A DNA stretch of 11,528 nucleotides from Bacillota bacterium (lineage in GTDB: Bacteria > Bacillota > Syntrophomonadia > Syntrophomonadales > Syntrophomonadaceae): NCBI GenBank assembly GCA_023395515.1, contig JAEWZB010000091.1, positions 1 to 11,528 on the forward strand, in the 5' to 3' direction. Under the pieces are notes generated by a model. It saw nothing but the letters and a program-made list of their open reading frames with translations, had not been told where the DNA came from and made no database searches. The position numbers were made by a program, and so were the translations under genes. Shown piece by piece: positions 1 to 5,580 of this stretch. Position 1 is the first letter of the stretch; each line of letters opens with the position of its first letter.

Positions 1-76
1 GTATAACCGAGGCGGCAAAAAATATACTCAGTGCTCCCACTAAGATTTTGAATCTTAAACTTTGTGTAAATCTCAT
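1..76 (-). CDS. Truncated gene, N-terminal 25 residues with a membrane segment
   Basis: This is the 5' end of a minus-strand gene that runs off the left edge. The ATG is at 76-74, with an AGGGGG ribosome site about 9 nt upstream. The 25 visible residues begin M-R-F-T-Q-S-L-R-F-K-I-L-V-G, a short basic segment followed by a hydrophobic stretch (ILVGALSIFFAASVI). That pattern fits an uncleaved signal anchor, as in a methyl-accepting chemotaxis protein or sensor kinase, but it could also be a secretion signal. Too little is visible to name the product. It is probably transcribed separately from the chemotaxis operon at 607-3390, because more than 500 bp and a hairpin separate them. Confidence 0.6.
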   Translation of the reverse strand, partial: MRFTQSLRFKILVGALSIFFAASVI

Positions 77-191
77 TTTCTATTTCCCCCTACCTTTACC
101 GATAATCTAAATACCGCTATTTTTAAACAAAAACTTTTTCACTCCTTCCTTGGATCAATTTTATTTAAGACTAATTACTTACATAAGATAG

Positions 192-205
192 GGAAATACA
201 TTTCC
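192..205. repeat. Short inverted repeat GGAAAT-N2-ATTTCC
   Basis: Six-base arms are separated by AC. The flanks AGATA (187-191) and TATCT (211-215) extend the symmetry imperfectly. The repeat lies about 120 bp upstream of the truncated gene at 1-76 and could be an operator for it. There is no family match, and chance occurrence in AT-rich DNA is possible. Confidence 0.25.
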
Positions 206-303
206 GGACTTATCTGATATAGCAATTACTTTTTATAATCATCATAAATCTGACATTCAAGTCCTAATTATTACGGTAATTGTTTATCACTTCTACATTA
301 AGT

Positions 304-355
304 CCTAATATCCTTTTACAATTTATAATTATTTAGGATATTAAGGCCTTTTTTT
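304..355 (+). terminator. Orphan intrinsic-terminator-like hairpin, plus strand
   Basis: CCTAATATCC (304-313) pairs with GGATATTAAGG (336-346), leaving one bulged A and a 22-nt AT-rich loop. Two C residues and a run of seven T follow (349-355). The orientation is plus, yet no plus-strand gene ends here, so it would terminate an unannotated transcript or be accidental. Confidence 0.35.
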
Positions 356-493
356 GTGAAAATTGTTAAAGAATATTATGGTATTTAATGGGAATTTGTG
401 CAAGAAAGGATAAATACACCTTAAAAAAGCGGTGAGCTTAATAAAGTAGACGTTTAAAATTGTACCATATATTAAAGCTTATTTTATACATGC

Positions 494-528
494 AAAAGGA
501 CGCTAGTTAATATCTAACTAACGTCCTT
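494..528 (-). terminator. Hairpin terminator downstream of the chemotaxis gene
   Basis: AAGGACG (496-502) pairs with CGTCCTT (522-528). After one C/A mismatch the stem continues as TAGTTA (504-509) with TAACTA (515-520), around a 5-nt loop. On the minus strand the stem is followed by TTTT, a short U-run. It lies about 80 nt beyond the chemotaxis gene stop and is the best candidate for the end of that operon. A third copy of CGTCCTT (586-592) could pair alternatively with 496-502. Confidence 0.5.
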
Positions 529-538
529 ATTTGTACCA

Positions 539-570
539 GGATTTTAGTCCGTTGCTCTACCGATTAGGTT
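539..570 (-). pseudogene. Decayed tRNA fragment (D-arm to anticodon arm)
   Basis: Read on the minus strand, the segment contains TCGGTAGAGCAACGGACT followed by AAAATCC. It closely matches the D-arm through anticodon arm of the tRNA-Phe at 5044-5116 (TCGGTAGAGCAGCGGACTG, then AAAATCC). One base is missing from the anticodon loop, and the 5' D-stem strand is corrupted (ACCT where GCTC is expected). There is no acceptor stem, no T-arm and no CCA. It therefore cannot be a working tRNA; it looks like a relic of a duplicated or integrated tRNA gene. It sits in the 3' UTR of the chemotaxis gene, between copies of CGTCCTT. Confidence 0.55.
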
Positions 571-606
571 AATAAGTAATGCCGACGTCCTTTGGTATTT
601 AAAAGC

Positions 607-2355
607 TTATATCTTGAATTTATTTATCATATCTAAGGTCGTTTTGGCTACTTGCTCTAACTCTATTACTTCCTGTTCAATACCTTGAACAGATACTAAT
701 TGTCCTTGAATTGAATCAGAAAAATCTTCTGCAGCCGCTGCTGTTTCATTACTATATTTAGTTGCTTCAGTAATAGAAGCTGTAATTTCTTGGCTTAATG
801 CGGTTTGTTGTTCAGATGCAGCACTTATACCTTGAATATTTAAGGATACCTGGTCAATGCTTTTTATAATAGTAACAAGCATTTTTTGTACTTTTTCCAC
901 TTGTCCTCTGCTATTAACCGAAGCCTGGGCCGATTCATTAAGATAATTGTTAGCCGTCTTAGTTTTATCACTAATTTCATTGATAACTGTAGCAATTTCT
1001 TTAGCTGATATGGCCGAATGTTCGGCCAGCTGTCTAACTTCTTCAGCAACTACCGCAAAACCCTTGCCTAATTCCCCGGCGTGAGATGCTTCTATGGAAG
1101 CATTTAAGGCTAATAAGTTAGTTTGTGAAGCTATACCATTAATTTGTGTTACAAAACCATCAATCTTCTGAATAGATTGATTAAGTAAATCAAAGACTTC
1201 TTTCAAATCATCTACTTTATTATGTACTTCTACCACCGAAGCTACAACCTGCTCCATACCTCGTCCTGATTCTTCGGCTTCTTTTACCACATTTTCCACT
1301 TCGTCAAAACACTCGGCAGTTAAAGTGGAAATATTCGTGGCACTGTAGGCTACCTCTTCCGACCCCCTTTGTATATCGGATAAATTATTAGCTACTGTAG
1401 TAGAAATATCCGCCAAAGCCTTAATTTGTTCCGTATTCCTGGTAAGTATCTGCCTGGTATCTACTACACTGGAAGATATATTGCCAGCTACTTTTTCCAT
1501 CTCCCGGGAGGAGGTATTTATTTGCATAAACATTCCTTGCAAATACTCGACAAATTTATTAAATTGTAAAGCTATTCTGCCGATTAAATCTTCCGAGTTA
1601 ATAACCAATCTATAAGTCAGGTCTCCTTCTCCTGAATTCATTTCTCTTAATTGCTTATTTATTCTTTCCAATGGTTCATCTATAACTCGTTTAGATATAA
1701 ACCACATCATAAAACCTAAGACGGCAATAATTAGCAAACCAATTATAAGCACTGAAACGGTTAGAGCTCTGGATTGACTATTTATCTTATCTAAAGATGT
1801 TTCCAAACTGAAAACTCCATAAATGTCATTAGCGGCCCCGGTGTGACAACTCATACAATAGCTGTCTCCTTTTATGGGCATAGCATAACGCAAATAAGTC
1901 GAATCGTCTTTTCTTATTATTTCGGAGCCGTCCAATAAAGCTTGATTAGCTATGAACTCTTGCATAACTTTTTCTTCCCATTCATCAGCTAAGTTTTCAC
2001 TGCTTAGAGGATTGATGGAAGTTATCCTTACTGCAGTATTTTCCGTTTGCATTTTTTCGGAAAACTTATCTACTGCCGCTAAGGCATCATACATTACTAT
2101 GTTTCCGGCATTATAAGAAGTAATTTTCGATTGTCTTATAATATGAGATTGACTATCCTCCATATTATCCCAAACTGCCTGCAGTTGAATCGCGATACTC
2201 CTCAATCTGCTTTCCTCTTGATTAATAGGGGCACTATTAAGGTATTTTATAATAAAAGATACCCCCACTAAAGTGGAAATAATTAAAACTATTAAAAAAG
2301 GTATTAATAATTTAACCAGCAGGTTTTTGCTAATGATTTTTTTAATTATGTTCAT
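607..2355 (-). CDS. Methyl-accepting chemotaxis protein with periplasmic-type c-heme domain
   Basis: This 582-residue transmembrane chemoreceptor passes signals to CheA/CheW. There is one N-terminal membrane helix (about 12-38) and an extracellular domain (about 40-195) with a CxxCH c-type heme site (C-M-S-C-H, 167-171), resembling the Tll0287-like (DUF3365) heme-binding sensor fold. A second helix (about 198-220), a HAMP region (about 221-275) and the cytoplasmic coiled-coil domain (about 290-575) follow. The conserved hairpin tip is clear around 405-446, with QTNLLALNASIEA and GKGFAVVAEEVRQLAEHS. The ATG has a GGAGGG site 6 nt upstream, and only 15 nt separate it from the stop of the cytochrome gene, so the two are one operon. 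Heme attachment outside the membrane suggests redox or gas sensing (inference). The ligand is unknown. Confidence 0.93.
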   Translation of the reverse strand: MNIIKKIISKNLLVKLLIPFLIVLIISTLVGVSFIIKYLNSAPINQEESRLRSIAIQLQAVWDNMEDSQSHIIRQSKITSYNAGNIVMYDALAAVDKFSEKMQTENTAVRITSINPLSSENLADEWEEKVMQEFIANQALLDGSEIIRKDDSTYLRYAMPIKGDSYCMSCHTGAANDIYGVFSLETSLDKINSQSRALTVSVLIIGLLIIAVLGFMMWFISKRVIDEPLERINKQLREMNSGEGDLTYRLVINSEDLIGRIALQFNKFVEYLQGMFMQINTSSREMEKVAGNISSSVVDTRQILTRNTEQIKALADISTTVANNLSDIQRGSEEVAYSATNISTLTAECFDEVENVVKEAEESGRGMEQVVASVVEVHNKVDDLKEVFDLLNQSIQKIDGFVTQINGIASQTNLLALNASIEASHAGELGKGFAVVAEEVRQLAEHSAISAKEIATVINEISDKTKTANNYLNESAQASVNSRGQVEKVQKMLVTIIKSIDQVSLNIQGISAASEQQTALSQEITASITEATKYSNETAAAAEDFSDSIQGQLVSVQGIEQEVIELEQVAKTTLDMINKFKI

Positions 2356-2370
2356 TTAAACCCTCCAAGT

Positions 2371-3390
2371 TTACTTAATTATAAAAGCATTAGGTATATC
2401 TTTTCCTACTAAATGGTTATAAGAATGTTGTAATACTTGTACAGTAAATAAGGGGTTATGGACTCCTTTACTGCCATCATGTTCAATAAGCAAATAATTA
2501 TATGATGCCAGGTAAATTTCGTTCGGAACTGAATTCATTGGCAAACCATTTTTATCATAATAAGTAATAGCACCTTTGCTAGCTTCAAAAGAGCCTCCAT
2601 CTAATGCATTTATAATAGCTGTTTCTAAAATACTCATTAAGCCTAAAACTTCATCTTGCAAACCTTCCACTTTTCCATTTCCATCATAATCACCTTTAGC
2701 TTCAAGGTTAAAATCAGTAGCATCCTGATGACAAGTTGCACATACTAATTCGGCAAATTCCGGTTCCATTTTAAAAGAATGAGAAATAAAACCACTTTTA
2801 TTTGCCGGCATATGACAATCAACACAAGAATTATCTAAACTGATATGTCCAAAAGTATTATTAAACTGCACATCTTCACTAGCTCTAATTCCCCCGAAAC
2901 CGCTAACTACATCAGCTTGGGAACTATAATGAGGATAAGCCCTTCGAGGATTATTAATATCGGGCACATTATTAGCATTATGGCAACTGCTGCATACTGC
3001 CCCCATTCCGGCATTAAAATCTTTCTTAACCGGTATGTCTAATACCCCAGCTTCTTTTAATTCCCGGCCATAATCAGCATGACAGGAAAAGCAGTCTTGA
3101 CCCGTACTAATCGGTAACTCACCAGCTAGGTTTATTTTTTTAGTAAAAGCCAGACCATCATGACACCTTAAACAGGCGTCATTACCAATAGTATGTGAAT
3201 TAACATCAGCATGGGCAGATTCAGACCACTGGTGCAGAATTAAATCCGTGGTAGATGAGGATAATTCTTCAGTTAGGTTAACTATATCTGAATTCAAATT
3301 TTCCTTAAATACTAGTTCTCTTTCCATACCTTGACTACATCCCGACAAAACAAATATAAATAAAAATAGTATCAGATTAACTTTTTTCAG
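2371..3390 (-). CDS. Pentaheme c-type cytochrome lipoprotein
   Basis: This is an exported electron-transfer protein with five CxxCH motifs: C-L-R-C-H, C-F-S-C-H, C-S-S-C-H, C-V-D-C-H and C-A-T-C-H. A lipobox (L-S-G-C) about 17 residues from the start indicates lipid anchoring on the outer face of the membrane. After the last heme comes an EF-hand/dockerin-like loop (DYDGNGKVEGLQDE), probably binding calcium, then a C-terminal domain without hemes. Start choice: the frame is open to a GTG at 3432, which has no ribosome site. A CTG at 3390 sits 8 nt after AGGAG and gives a normal short lipoprotein signal (L-K-K-V-N-L-I-L), so 3390 is preferred; a GTG at 3399 also exists. It is first gene of the operon with the heme chemoreceptor, suggesting a shared redox-sensing job (inference). 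No cytochrome c maturation genes are in the window. Confidence 0.88.
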   Translation of the reverse strand: MKKVNLILFLFIFVLSGCSQGMERELVFKENLNSDIVNLTEELSSSTTDLILHQWSESAHADVNSHTIGNDACLRCHDGLAFTKKINLAGELPISTGQDCFSCHADYGRELKEAGVLDIPVKKDFNAGMGAVCSSCHNANNVPDINNPRRAYPHYSSQADVVSGFGGIRASEDVQFNNTFGHISLDNSCVDCHMPANKSGFISHSFKMEPEFAELVCATCHQDATDFNLEAKGDYDGNGKVEGLQDEVLGLMSILETAIINALDGGSFEASKGAITYYDKNGLPMNSVPNEIYLASYNYLLIEHDGSKGVHNPLFTVQVLQHSYNHLVGKDIPNAFIIK

Positions 3391-3539
3391 AGGTATCACT
3401 CCTAGGATTTTAATGACTAATAAAATTACCACTATATTTCAGTAAGCACAGCTTCGCTTAAAAATAACATTATATATCGGGGAAGAAAACCCTGCTTAAT
3501 TATCAATGTTAGCAAACTTTGATATAGAAAAGAGCAAAT

Positions 3540-3567
3540 ATAATACTATATTTCGCCTTTTTGTCTT
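3540..3567 (-). promoter_or_regulatory. Candidate promoter of the cytochrome/chemoreceptor operon
   Basis: On the minus strand, AAGACA (3567-3562, 4 of 6 to the -35 consensus) and TATTAT (3545-3540, 5 of 6 to the -10) are 16 bp apart. This predicts a start near 3533 and a leader of about 140 nt to the CTG start. It is plausible, but the region is AT-rich and other -10-like strings overlap. Confidence 0.35.
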
Positions 3568-3642
3568 TTTTCGTGAATTTATTCCGAATCTTTTCGCAAA
3601 AGTGTTCTAATTTAGTATCATTTACACATACCCAGAAAAAGC

Positions 3643-3663
3643 AAAAAACCGGTCAAAGACCGG
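3643..3663 (-). terminator. Intrinsic terminator of tRNA-Leu
   Basis: On the minus strand, CCGGTC and GACCGG form a 6-bp GC-rich stem with a 3-nt loop, followed immediately by six T. It lies about 15 nt past the encoded CCA of tRNA-Leu. Confidence 0.85.
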
Positions 3664-3678
3664 CTTATTAAGCTTAGA

Positions 3679-3767
3679 TGGTGCCCGAGGCCGGGGTCGA
3701 ACCGGCACGACCGGTAAAGGTCGCGGGATTTTAAGTCCCGTGCGTCTGCCTATTCCGCCACCCGGGC
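3679..3767 (-). tRNA. tRNA-Leu (anticodon TAA)
   Basis: The 7-bp acceptor is GCCCGGG with CTCGGGC (one G-U pair). The anticodon stem CGGGA/TCCCG surrounds loop CTTAAAA, giving anticodon TAA. A long variable arm (ACC TTTACC GGT type) marks a class II tRNA, the T-loop is GTTCGAC, and the discriminator is A. CCA is encoded at 3681-3679. The mature body without CCA is 3682-3767. It has its own promoter and terminator. Confidence 0.96.
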
Positions 3768-3805
3768 ACGTTTATGCGCTGTATTATGTGCCGTGCGCAA
3801 GATAT

Positions 3806-3834
3806 AGTATATCAAGTCTATTATGATTTTGCAA
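3806..3834 (-). promoter_or_regulatory. Promoter of tRNA-Leu
   Basis: On the minus strand, TTGCAA (3834-3829) and TATACT (3811-3806) are separated by 17 bp, a near-consensus vegetative promoter. The predicted start is about 30 nt before the tRNA. It sits just beyond the stop of the hydrolase gene. Confidence 0.7.
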
Positions 3835-3874
3835 GGGGTTTGCCAAATAGTTTTTCCGGGTTATTGCACTCTTT

Positions 3875-4687
3875 TTATAATTCGCTAATAAGGGAATTAA
3901 CCAGATTAATTTTGGCCATATCACCTGAAGTAGGTTCATACAGGATAGTTTCTTTTCCTAATACGGTTTTCATTATTGATTCTGGACTATGGCCTTCTCT
4001 ATACATGCTAAGTACACTTTCTCGTATTTTAACAAAATTATCATATCTTTGCTGCATAGCTTGTTTCCCGTTTTCTACTATCTTGCCTGAAGCACAGAAG
4101 ATAGTATTAAAATCATGTTTTAGAATCTCCCCTATAGAGGTAATGATAAGATTAACATTTTCATCACTTCTGGTTACGGCCGGTTTATCAGTTATATACA
4201 TATCTCCGCCAAATAACCAGCCTTGGGTTGCTTCCAGGAGGCAGATGTGATCTGCACTATGTCCTGGGGTATGTATCACTTTAAAAGAGTATTTATCCGT
4301 AACTATCTCATCCCCTATTACTAGGGCTGGAGACGGTTCCGGTTCTCCCCAGGCAAATAATTGATACGGCTTAAGTTGATGTATCCATAGTTGAGGATTT
4401 TCTATAAGCGGAGCAGCTTTTTCATGGGCAAAAACCCCCGGCAGGTTGTAGATATCCAGAAGCAATCGGTTATTTCCTATGTGATCCTCATGATGATGAG
4501 TATTTACTATTTGTTTAATATTAAAGGCCGTAATTACTTTGGCTAATTCCTGGTTTACATGGTAAGGTCCCGTATCTATCATGAGTCCATCTATAAAGTA
4601 ACAGGCCATAGTATATACTGGTTGCCCGTCAATGTCTCTGGCCATTAAGATCTGGCTGACTTCTCCATGTTTTTCAATCCTAATCAT
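3875..4687 (-). CDS. Metallo-beta-lactamase-fold hydrolase
   Basis: This 270-residue soluble MBL-fold protein carries the metal motif H-H-H-E-D-H (64-69, the HxHxDH signature). A further His lies in PGHSADH (about 143) and the bridging Asp in GGDMY (about 162). Overall it resembles glyoxalase II-like or YflN-type hydrolases; the substrate cannot be told. The last histidine usually found in a GHG/HSG context is not evident: the equivalent place reads FCASGKIVENG, so metal coordination may differ. The ATG at 4687 has GGGGG 10 nt upstream and GGGAAG abutting. It lies between the tRNA-Leu and tRNA-Cys genes on the same strand, right behind the tRNA-Cys terminator. No good promoter of its own is visible and no hairpin follows it. 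Confidence 0.88.
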   Translation of the reverse strand: MIRIEKHGEVSQILMARDIDGQPVYTMACYFIDGLMIDTGPYHVNQELAKVITAFNIKQIVNTHHHEDHIGNNRLLLDIYNLPGVFAHEKAAPLIENPQLWIHQLKPYQLFAWGEPEPSPALVIGDEIVTDKYSFKVIHTPGHSADHICLLEATQGWLFGGDMYITDKPAVTRSDENVNLIITSIGEILKHDFNTIFCASGKIVENGKQAMQQRYDNFVKIRESVLSMYREGHSPESIMKTVLGKETILYEPTSGDMAKINLVNSLISEL

Positions 4688-4710
4688 CTTCCCATTTCCC
4701 CCGTATAAAC

Positions 4711-4745
4711 AAAAAAATCCTGCTTCGCTTATGCAATACAGGATT
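4711..4745 (-). terminator. Intrinsic terminator of tRNA-Cys
   Basis: On the minus strand, AATCCTG (4745-4739) pairs with CAGGATT (4722-4716) around a 16-nt loop, running into seven T. It lies only 24 nt upstream of the hydrolase start codon, so transcription of that gene from the tRNA promoter would need read-through. Confidence 0.8.
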
Positions 4746-4768
4746 AATTAGCTTCAATAATATAATAA

Positions 4769-4844
4769 TGGAGGGCGGGACCGGATTCGAACCGGTGAAT
4801 GGTGATTTTGCAGACCACAGCGTTAGCCTCTTCGCCACCCGCCC
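4769..4844 (-). tRNA. tRNA-Cys (anticodon GCA)
   Basis: The acceptor GGGCGGG pairs perfectly with CCCGCCC. The anticodon loop CTGCAAA gives GCA, the T-loop is GTTCGAAT, and the discriminator is T, as expected for tRNA-Cys. CCA is encoded (4771-4769). The body is 4772-4844. A separate promoter lies at 4871-4899. Confidence 0.97.
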
Positions 4845-4870
4845 AAAACCTCTTATCATAGGCAAAGATT

Positions 4871-4899
4871 ATTATATCAACTTTTATGCTCTATTTCAA
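4871..4899 (-). promoter_or_regulatory. Promoter of tRNA-Cys
   Basis: On the minus strand, TTGAAA (4899-4894) and a perfect TATAAT (4876-4871) are spaced 17 bp, about 20 nt before the mature tRNA-Cys 5' end. It follows directly after the tRNA-Gly terminator. Confidence 0.78.
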
Positions 4900-4921
4900 G
4901 CACTTCACACATGATCAAGGC

Positions 4922-4949
4922 AAAATAAAAGCGTTACTCTTGTAACGCT
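4922..4949 (-). terminator. Intrinsic terminator of the Asp-Phe-Gly tRNA operon
   Basis: AGCGTTAC and GTAACGCT form a perfect 8-bp stem with a 4-nt loop. On the minus strand TTTTATTTTG follows. It lies 12 nt past the CCA of tRNA-Gly. Confidence 0.88.
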
Positions 4950-4960
4950 ATATTTACACA

Positions 4961-5035
4961 TGGAGCGGAAGACGAGATTCGAACTCGCGACCCTCGCCTT
5001 GGCAAGGCGATGCTCTACCACTGAGCCACTTCCGC
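4961..5035 (-). tRNA. tRNA-Gly (anticodon GCC)
   Basis: The acceptor GCGGAAG pairs perfectly with CTTCCGC. The anticodon loop TTGCCAA gives GCC, and the T-arm has GTTCGAAT. CCA is encoded (4963-4961). It is the last gene of the Asp-Phe-Gly unit, 5 nt after tRNA-Phe on the transcript. Confidence 0.97.
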
Positions 5036-5040
5036 AATAA

Positions 5041-5116
<76 letters not shown>

Positions 5117-5146
5117 TCTTGTCAAAGAGATAAAAGAGAAATAATA

Positions 5147-5222
5147 TGGCGAAGCCGAAGGGATTTGAACCCTCGATCTCCGGCGTGACAGGCCGGCATG
5201 TTAACCGCTACACCACGGCTCC
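5147..5222 (-). tRNA. tRNA-Asp (anticodon GTC)
   Basis: The acceptor GGAGCCG pairs with CGGCTTC (one G-U pair). The anticodon loop CTGTCAC gives GTC, and the discriminator G is typical of tRNA-Asp. CCA is encoded (5149-5147). It is the first gene of the operon, directly behind a near-perfect promoter. Confidence 0.97.
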
Positions 5223-5234
5223 GCAACGATATTG

Positions 5235-5263
5235 ATTATAGCATCCCCAAAAGATTTAGTCAA
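5235..5263 (-). promoter_or_regulatory. Strong promoter of the Asp-Phe-Gly tRNA operon
   Basis: On the minus strand, TTGACT (5263-5258) and a perfect TATAAT (5240-5235) are separated by exactly 17 bp, predicting a start about 6 nt before tRNA-Asp. It is the closest to consensus of the promoters in the window. Confidence 0.9.
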
Positions 5264-5364
5264 CATTTGAGCAGTAAAATCTTTTAAAACTTAAACAACC
5301 TAAGACCGACTAAGAGTAAAAAAACTTTTATTTACGCAATCTATAATCAGGAGGTGAAATATAA

Positions 5365-5532
5365 ATGTCTGATAACAAATCACCCGCTGGTTATCGGCGA
5401 GATAATGATACCATGTCGAAAGCCAAAGGTAAAGGTGATACTAAATTTGATAATGAGATATTTTCTATTGTTAATGACTTCTTTTTTGAATTTGGCATTA
5501 TTACTAATCCCCGTAATGATAATAAGAAATAA
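5365..5532 (+). CDS. Small 55-residue protein of unknown function
   Basis: This short plus-strand gene starts at an ATG 8 nt after a perfect AGGAGGTG ribosome site (5349-5356) and ends in TAA, 17 nt before a strong terminator. I do not recognise the product. It is hydrophilic and rich in Lys, Asp and Asn at both ends (begins MSDNKSPAGYRRDND). A short aromatic/hydrophobic centre (EIFSIVNDFFFEFGII, about 31-46) could be an amphipathic helix. There is no signal peptide, no cysteine and no DNA-binding motif. The excellent ribosome site, stop and matched terminator argue that it is real, and it would be a monocistronic unit. The promoter is unclear: the TATAAT at 5342 is too close to the ribosome site to serve. 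The ribosome site is complementary to the 3' UTR (see findings). Confidence 0.72.
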   Translation: MSDNKSPAGYRRDNDTMSKAKGKGDTKFDNEIFSIVNDFFFEFGIITNPRNDNKK

Positions 5533-5549
5533 CTTTTTTGACCTCCTGA

Positions 5550-5580
5550 AAACACCGGTTCGCCGGTGTTTATTTAATTT
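5550..5580 (+). terminator. Intrinsic terminator of the small gene, UUCG loop
   Basis: AAACACCGG (5550-5558) and CCGGTGTTT (5563-5571) form a perfect 9-bp stem capped by TTCG, followed by TTTATTTAATTTT. It serves the plus strand. On the minus strand the stem overlaps the stop of the thioredoxin reductase gene but is followed by only four T, so bidirectional use is possible but weaker. Confidence 0.88.

Larger units (their letters stand above)
77..606. other. Gene-free gap of 530 bp
   Basis: No credible coding region is visible on either strand; the stretch is very AT-rich with many stops. It holds a dyad GGAAAT-AC-ATTTCC (192-205), two direct copies of AAGTCCTAAT (259-268 and 300-309, 41 bp apart), a plus-strand terminator-like hairpin (304-355), a strong hairpin downstream of the chemotaxis gene (494-528) and a decayed tRNA-like fragment (539-570). 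It should also contain the promoter of the truncated gene at 1-76, but I could not single out a convincing one. Confidence 0.6.

Noticed and set aside
259..309. Two AAGTCCTAAT direct repeats 41 bp apart as a possible array or paired operator
   Set aside because: Only two copies in very AT-rich DNA, one overlapping a hairpin arm, with no link to a promoter. It is not a CRISPR array.
3449..4732. The string TAAGCGAAGC on the minus strand both upstream of the cytochrome operon and in the tRNA-Cys terminator loop
   Set aside because: Ten bases shared at two unrelated sites with different flanks; most simply coincidence.
4680..4865. Minus-strand open frame of 61 codons upstream of the hydrolase
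   Set aside because: It runs straight through tRNA-Cys and its terminator, so it is a by-product of RNA gene sequence.
5342..5347. TATAAT on the plus strand as promoter for the small gene
   Set aside because: Transcription would start inside or after the ribosome site, and there is no -35 at 16-18 bp (only an A-run).
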